Below, in pieces: positions 59,861-64,000 of a DNA stretch of 64,000 nucleotides. The position numbers and the translations under genes are program-made. How positions within the stretch are numbered: the first letter of the stretch is position 1; each line of letters opens with the position of its first letter. The notes beneath the pieces are model-generated. The model was given only the letters and a program-made list of their open reading frames with translations. It made no database searches and was not told the origin of the DNA. This stretch comes from JAFTYO01 sp045611785 (GTDB taxonomy: Bacteria > Pseudomonadota > Alphaproteobacteria > RF32 > CAG-239). The stretch is taken from positions 46,862 to 110,861 of the forward strand of contig JAZKXV010000002.1 of the NCBI GenBank assembly GCA_045611785.1. Direction: 5' to 3'.

Positions 59861-61189
59861 TTATTTGGCATATGGATTATCAGATTTTCTGACCGTAATT
59901 CTAATAGGGACTCCACCCAAGTTAAATGTATCTCTCAAGCTATTTACCAAATATCTCAAATATGAATCTGGCAAACCTTCAGGATTGCTAGAAAATATAT
60001 AAAATGATGGCGGGCGTGTTTTAGCTTGAGTTATATACTTAAGCTTAATACGGCGCTTATTTTTACCTAATGGTGGTGTATTTTGCTCTTGTACATCTGA
60101 AAACCAATTGTTAAGAGGTGCAGTAGGAATACGCATATTCCATCTGTCATAAACCTTAAATACAGCACTCATTAATTTATCCAAGCCTTCTTTTTTAAGT
60201 GCTGAAATAGTAACTGTCGGCACACCGGTAACTTGGGTTAACGATGTTTGCAACTTGTCATTTAAGCGTTGTAAAGCTTCTGAACGATTCGCTATATCCC
60301 ATTTATTAACGGCAATAACCAATGCCCTACCTTCTTCAATAACTTGTCTGGCAATTGTTAAATCTTGTTTATCTAAAACAGCATCTGCATCTAACACCAA
60401 AACAACAACTTGCGCCATAAATGCGGCATGCTTTGTACTGGCTGCAGAAAGTTTCTCTAAATCATCATTAATTTTTGAGTGTTTTCTTAAACCTGCTGTA
60501 TCCACCAAGTTTACTTTTCGACCATTCCATTCCCATTGAGTAGTAATGGCGTCTCTGGTAATTCCGGCTTCGGGTCCGGTAAGCATTCTTTCATCACGTA
60601 AAAGAGCATTGATAAGCGTAGATTTACCGACATTAGGCCTACCGACAACTGCTAACTGTATCGGTTTTGAGCCTGTTTCTTCCTGTTCTTCTTGCTCAGT
60701 CTCAAATTCAATTAACGACATATACAAATCATCAAGGCCTAAGCCATGTTCTGCAGAAAATGCTATCGGATCGCCAAGCCCTAATTTGTATGCTTCAAAT
60801 ATGCTGTTTTCTTGCATTTTTCCTTCGCATTTATTTACAAGCAAAATTACAGGCTTATGACTTTGACGAACTAAATCTGCAAACAATTCATCATATGGAT
60901 GAAGTCCACTTCTTGCATCAACCATAAACAAGCAAACATCAGCTTCATTAATAGCTCTTGATGTTTGTTGGAACATACGTCTTTCAATATTATCTTCTGT
61001 AGAATATTCAAAACCTGCAGTATCAATTATGCATAAATCTAAATCTCTAAATTTAGCCATTGATTCTTTTCTGTCACGAGTAACCCCAGGCTTATCATGT
61101 ACAATTGCAAGTTTGCGTCCAACCAAACGATTAAACAATGTAGATTTGCCGACATTAGGGCGTCCAACTATTGCAACTTTTAAAACCAT
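59861..61189 (-). CDS. der: ribosome-assembly GTPase Der (EngA)
   Basis: Two tandem G domains, each with GRPNVGKSTL; DTAG motifs (IDTAGFE, VDTAGLRKH) and NKxD-type specificity motifs (NKCE, NKWD), then the KH-like C-terminal domain ending RITVRKSDNPYAK. 442 residues. NKCE in the first domain has Glu in place of Asp, a mild variation. Der matures the 50S subunit. 12 bp after bamB. Confidence 0.97.
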   Translation of the reverse strand: MVLKVAIVGRPNVGKSTLFNRLVGRKLAIVHDKPGVTRDRKESMAKFRDLDLCIIDTAGFEYSTEDNIERRMFQQTSRAINEADVCLFMVDARSGLHPYDELFADLVRQSHKPVILLVNKCEGKMQENSIFEAYKLGLGDPIAFSAEHGLGLDDLYMSLIEFETEQEEQEETGSKPIQLAVVGRPNVGKSTLINALLRDERMLTGPEAGITRDAITTQWEWNGRKVNLVDTAGLRKHSKINDDLEKLSAASTKHAAFMAQVVVLVLDADAVLDKQDLTIARQVIEEGRALVIAVNKWDIANRSEALQRLNDKLQTSLTQVTGVPTVTISALKKEGLDKLMSAVFKVYDRWNMRIPTAPLNNWFSDVQEQNTPPLGKNKRRIKLKYITQAKTRPPSFYIFSSNPEGLPDSYLRYLVNSLRDTFNLGGVPIRITVRKSDNPYAK

Positions 61190-61201
61190 GTATTTTTTCC
61201 T

Positions 61202-62527
61202 TTATTTAAAAGCAATTATTTTTGCATCACTGCTTGCAAAGATAACCATATCTTGAGCACTTATCGGAGAATATGGCAACTTTGATTTTGTATCCACTTT
61301 ATACTCTATTTGACCATTAATCGGAGAAATAATATATACCATTCCATTTGATGCACTAACAAGCAATTTATTATTTACCATTATAGGTCCCATAAGATAA
61401 ATTTCTGTTCTTTCATCTAAGTCATATTCTTTTAATAACGGTACACTAAATACAATTTCTCCCGTAAACTTATTAAAGCATACCACATCATTATTGTTTG
61501 ACACAACGTAAATATATTCACCTACAACCCAAGGTGTATTAACCGAACCAATTTCTTTAGACCAGATTGTTTCACCTGTACGATAATCAAGTGCCATGAA
61601 CATATCATTATTACCGATAGCATATACAATGTCGTTATCAATAATTGGTGAAGCTTTAATTGCATTTATATTTGTTGTAGAATTACCTCTTTTATTATTA
61701 ACCAAGCTTGCTGTCCATAACGGATAACCGATGCTTGCATTAAATGCTTCTATTTGACCATTTGAAAAACCTGCAACAATTATATTTCTATCTATAGAAC
61801 AAGCAGGTGTTGCCCCTCCTGCCAAAACGGTATCTTCAGAAGATGTATTATATTTAAAAATTTCAGCTCCATCTACAGTGTTTAACACAAAAAGCTTATT
61901 ATCAAGAGTTTGTATAATTAATTTATCTGAACATATATTTGGTGATGTTCTAATCAATGCATTAAGGTCTTTACGCCATATTTGCTCACCACTTTTAGCA
62001 TCAAACACAACAATTCTGCCATAGCCTGTAAGAGCATAAATTTTATTTTCATCAGCAGCAATACCAACACCGTTTAAGCCGTTGGAAGCAATATGTTTAT
62101 TATCTGGCAAAATCTCATTTTTCCAAGCTTGTTTGCCATCTGCTATATTAAATGCACTAACAGTTCCTTCACTATCTTGTGTATAAACATAATCTCCGGA
62201 AATTATCGGTTGTGCTAACAACAAATTTCTTCTGCCTGAGCCTTTACCAAAACTTGATTCCCAAGCTTTTTTCATACTGTCATTACCGCTTATGTTTCCC
62301 ATAACATGGTTAGATGTTCCACCAGATTGCAACCAAGCTTTTGTCGCTACCATTTGCGGTAAATCGGATATTTCTTTGTTCTCCGTATTCATATGTTGTG
62401 ACTGTGTATCTAAAATAGAAATTCTCTTTCCGATTGGTAAATCCTTACTATCATCAAAAAGAGAACAAGAACACAGCAATATCACACAAAAAATCACACC
62501 GGTTTTTTTAAGACCACTAAATAACAT
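61202..62527 (-). CDS. bamB: outer membrane assembly lipoprotein BamB
   Basis: 441 residues with a lipoprotein signal (LLCSC, Cys23) and an eight-bladed PQQ-type beta propeller with repeated WxxD/AFN... blades (SGDYVYTQDSEGTVSAFNIADGKQAW, GRIVVFDAKSGEQIWRK, and so on). BamB is an accessory part of the BAM complex that inserts outer-membrane barrels. The gene order TPR protein-bamB-der is common in alphaproteobacteria. Confidence 0.94.
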   Translation of the reverse strand: MLFSGLKKTGVIFCVILLCSCSLFDDSKDLPIGKRISILDTQSQHMNTENKEISDLPQMVATKAWLQSGGTSNHVMGNISGNDSMKKAWESSFGKGSGRRNLLLAQPIISGDYVYTQDSEGTVSAFNIADGKQAWKNEILPDNKHIASNGLNGVGIAADENKIYALTGYGRIVVFDAKSGEQIWRKDLNALIRTSPNICSDKLIIQTLDNKLFVLNTVDGAEIFKYNTSSEDTVLAGGATPACSIDRNIIVAGFSNGQIEAFNASIGYPLWTASLVNNKRGNSTTNINAIKASPIIDNDIVYAIGNNDMFMALDYRTGETIWSKEIGSVNTPWVVGEYIYVVSNNNDVVCFNKFTGEIVFSVPLLKEYDLDERTEIYLMGPIMVNNKLLVSASNGMVYIISPINGQIEYKVDTKSKLPYSPISAQDMVIFASSDAKIIAFK

Positions 62528-62550
62528 ATTATCTCCTACTAAGATTTTTA

Positions 62551-62580
62551 ACCGCCGGATAAACCGGCGGTCGTTTTTTG
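62551..62580. terminator. GC-rich hairpin between the YfgM-like gene and bamB
   Basis: ACCGCCGG (62551-62558), loop ATAAA, CCGGCGGT (62564-62571), then CG and T6 on the plus strand. The genes run on minus, where only a short TTAAAAATC follows, so for them it is more likely a partial terminator or mRNA stabiliser. Confidence 0.6.
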
Positions 62581-62583
62581 AAA

Positions 62584-63402
62584 TTACATATCATTCAAAG
62601 CTGAAAGCATATCTTGTATACGTGCTCTAAAATTGTCTGAAGCGTTAACGTTTTGCAATATATCATTATAAATTTGACGTGCTTTATCAAAATTGCCTTC
62701 TTTAATAGCAACCATAGCAAGCATTTCTTGTGCAAGCGGTGACCAAGAAGTATTTTCATTAACCACAGGTTCGAGTAAAGCTTTAACTTCAGCAGCAGGA
62801 GCTTCATCTATCATATAAGATGCTAATTTCAATGTTGCCAAGTGACGTACTTTTACACTTAGTTTGTCATTATCAACAATAGCTTTTAACATATTAAGAG
62901 CATCTTGAAGCTTGTTTTGTTCAAACAAAATATCAGCAATTTGAAGACGAGCTAATTCGCTGTATACACCATAGTTGCCGACAGCAATTTTTTCCAATGC
63001 TTTGATAGAATTTTCATAATTTCCTTCTCTAACCATTGCAGAAACATATGCTTCTGTTTTAAGTTGTAATTGTCTTTGGTGCCAACTTTTAATAGTTTCA
63101 AAACCAACGGCAGAACAAACGGCAAAAGTTACGAACAAAATAACATACAATCCGTACTTATTCCAAAATGCTTTAAGATTATCGTTTTTAACATCTTCTG
63201 TAACTTCTTTAATAAAAGCATCTGTCATTTCATCTTGACATGTAGAACAATTAGCACATGTTTTTACAGAAGCATTGTTTTCTTTAACTATTACTTGATC
63301 TTTTATATCATTTTTATCAACTGCTTTATTTGTTTTTTTCTTTGCAGCTGTTTTCTTTTCAGTTTTTGCAACTTTTACTTTTGATGTATCAGAAGTTTTC
63401 AT
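62584..63402 (-). CDS. YfgM-like membrane-anchored TPR protein
   Basis: 272 residues: a Lys-rich cytoplasmic N terminus (1-45), a cysteine motif CANCSTC (about 49-55), one membrane segment at about 90-107, then helical TPR-like repeats (ENSIKALEKIAVGNYG, QDALNMLKAI, FDKARQIYNDIL). In E. coli YfgM links the Sec translocon with periplasmic chaperones, and its gene also precedes bamB and der. The basic leader and CxxCxxC motif are extra compared with YfgM. AAGGA before the ATG. Confidence 0.85.
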   Translation of the reverse strand: MKTSDTSKVKVAKTEKKTAAKKKTNKAVDKNDIKDQVIVKENNASVKTCANCSTCQDEMTDAFIKEVTEDVKNDNLKAFWNKYGLYVILFVTFAVCSAVGFETIKSWHQRQLQLKTEAYVSAMVREGNYENSIKALEKIAVGNYGVYSELARLQIADILFEQNKLQDALNMLKAIVDNDKLSVKVRHLATLKLASYMIDEAPAAEVKALLEPVVNENTSWSPLAQEMLAMVAIKEGNFDKARQIYNDILQNVNASDNFRARIQDMLSALNDM

Positions 63403-63477
63403 TTTTAGGATCCTTTTTAATTAAAACGTTTCTCTTAATATAAAGCAATTTATTTGTTTATCAATCGCTTTGTTTAA

Positions 63478-63999
63478 CTAATTACCAATTATTTCACTTA
63501 TCAGCACAGCTCTTATCCATCTTAAATCTTCGGCAGGTAACTTATTACCAATAATTATATTGTTTTTATCTGAAACAATTGACAGATAATATCTGTCTGT
63601 AGTCGGAGTATAGTTTATATCTATACCTTTAATGTGCTTTCTATCAACAATATTATCCCTAATACGTAAGAAGAAAATTTTACGGAAAACCACAATTTTA
63701 TCTTTTGTAATCAGAATAATATCCTTTGATAAAATATTGATAACTGCATAAGCAATTATTGCTGTAATTAAAGCATATATAATCAACAAAGCACTTGTTG
63801 GTATATATTTAGCAAAAAACGCATGGTTGAGCAACATTGCTACTAACCCGACACCTAGTAAAAATGTTAAAAAAGCATACAAAATACTATATACATCAAT
63901 AAAGACCTTCCCTATTTTTATCATTTTTTCACCGGTCTGACGGCTCTTAAAAGCTATATATTTAGGCTTATCTAACTCAAATATAAAATTATCCGGCAT
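63478..63999 (-). CDS. membrane protein with PH-like domain, start at window edge
   Basis: 173 residues visible, with two membrane segments (about 36-56 and 68-88) followed by a beta-rich stretch (IILITKDKIVVFRKIFFLRIRDNIVDRKHIKGIDI...YYLSIVSDKNNIIIGN) fitting a bacterial PH (YdbT/bPH_2-type) domain. Role unknown. The ATG at 63999 is one base from the window edge, so the true start could lie beyond it. Confidence 0.65.
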   Translation of the reverse strand: MPDNFIFELDKPKYIAFKSRQTGEKMIKIGKVFIDVYSILYAFLTFLLGVGLVAMLLNHAFFAKYIPTSALLIIYALITAIIAYAVINILSKDIILITKDKIVVFRKIFFLRIRDNIVDRKHIKGIDINYTPTTDRYYLSIVSDKNNIIIGNKLPAEDLRWIRAVLISEIIGN

Positions 64000-64000
64000 A

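Overview
The window reads as a contiguous piece of chromosome from an AT-rich alphaproteobacterium. It is probably a host- or gut-associated relative of the Rhodospirillales/Holosporales side of the class, but the exact lineage is inferred, not proven. Supporting signs are a short HprK that lacks the N-terminal domain, an IalB-family exported protein, a YbjN-type protein, an AapJ-like binding protein, the TPR protein-bamB-der block and very low GC (about 30% in lines I counted). Coding density is high. Nearly every gene is intact and no insertion sequence, prophage or CRISPR array is visible.

Layout. 1-6250: an orphan 380-aa protein with a strong promoter, then recG-rlmN-ialB-like on the minus strand and a CCA-adding/poly(A) polymerase on plus. 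6250-7400: tRNA-Arg(CCT) with encoded CCA between hairpins, and an unrecognised gene of clearly higher GC. 7499-11090: a shortened dcw cluster (mraZ-rsmH-ftsL-ftsI) with four 10-bp-phased TGG repeats upstream of mraZ that look like MraZ boxes. 11307-15510: a cysteine-rich exported pseudoprotease, a ComM/YifB AAA protein and a small lipoprotein. 15597-21986: rpsF-rpsR-rplI, ftsK, a glycosyltransferase and fabD-fabG. 22080-23427: a membrane protein and a type IV prepilin-like protein.

23442-29150 is a minus-strand run: SNase-like, tsaE, hprK, mlaE, mlaF, radA, cvpA. 29216-35683 is the lemA/DUF3137 pair and a Bat-type operon (DUF4381, batA, batB with TPR, batD) lacking moxR and DUF58. 35781-41422 holds an SpmA-SpmB fusion, dtd, two linked exported proteins, a DUF1294 protein and an MsbA-type ABC exporter. 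41515-51006 holds a 747-aa repeat-rich exported protein, a YbjN-like protein, lgt, a degenerate GGDEF membrane protein, queA and a 1022-aa unrecognised protein. 51181-55297 holds gapA, pgk and pnuC-nadR (NAD salvage). 55300-64000 holds an AapJ-like binding protein, mlaC, gltX, cysS, der, bamB, a YfgM-like TPR protein and a PH-like membrane protein cut near the window end.

Most genes serve the cell envelope (division, phospholipid transport, outer-membrane assembly, lipoprotein maturation), translation and central carbon/NAD metabolism. The less ordinary content is a set of exported cysteine-rich or repeat proteins, several family members that have lost catalytic residues, and two large orphan proteins. 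I see no clear multi-gene novel defence or secretion system. The strongest candidates for undescribed biology are single genes: the pseudoprotease, the 1022-aa protein and the higher-GC orphan.
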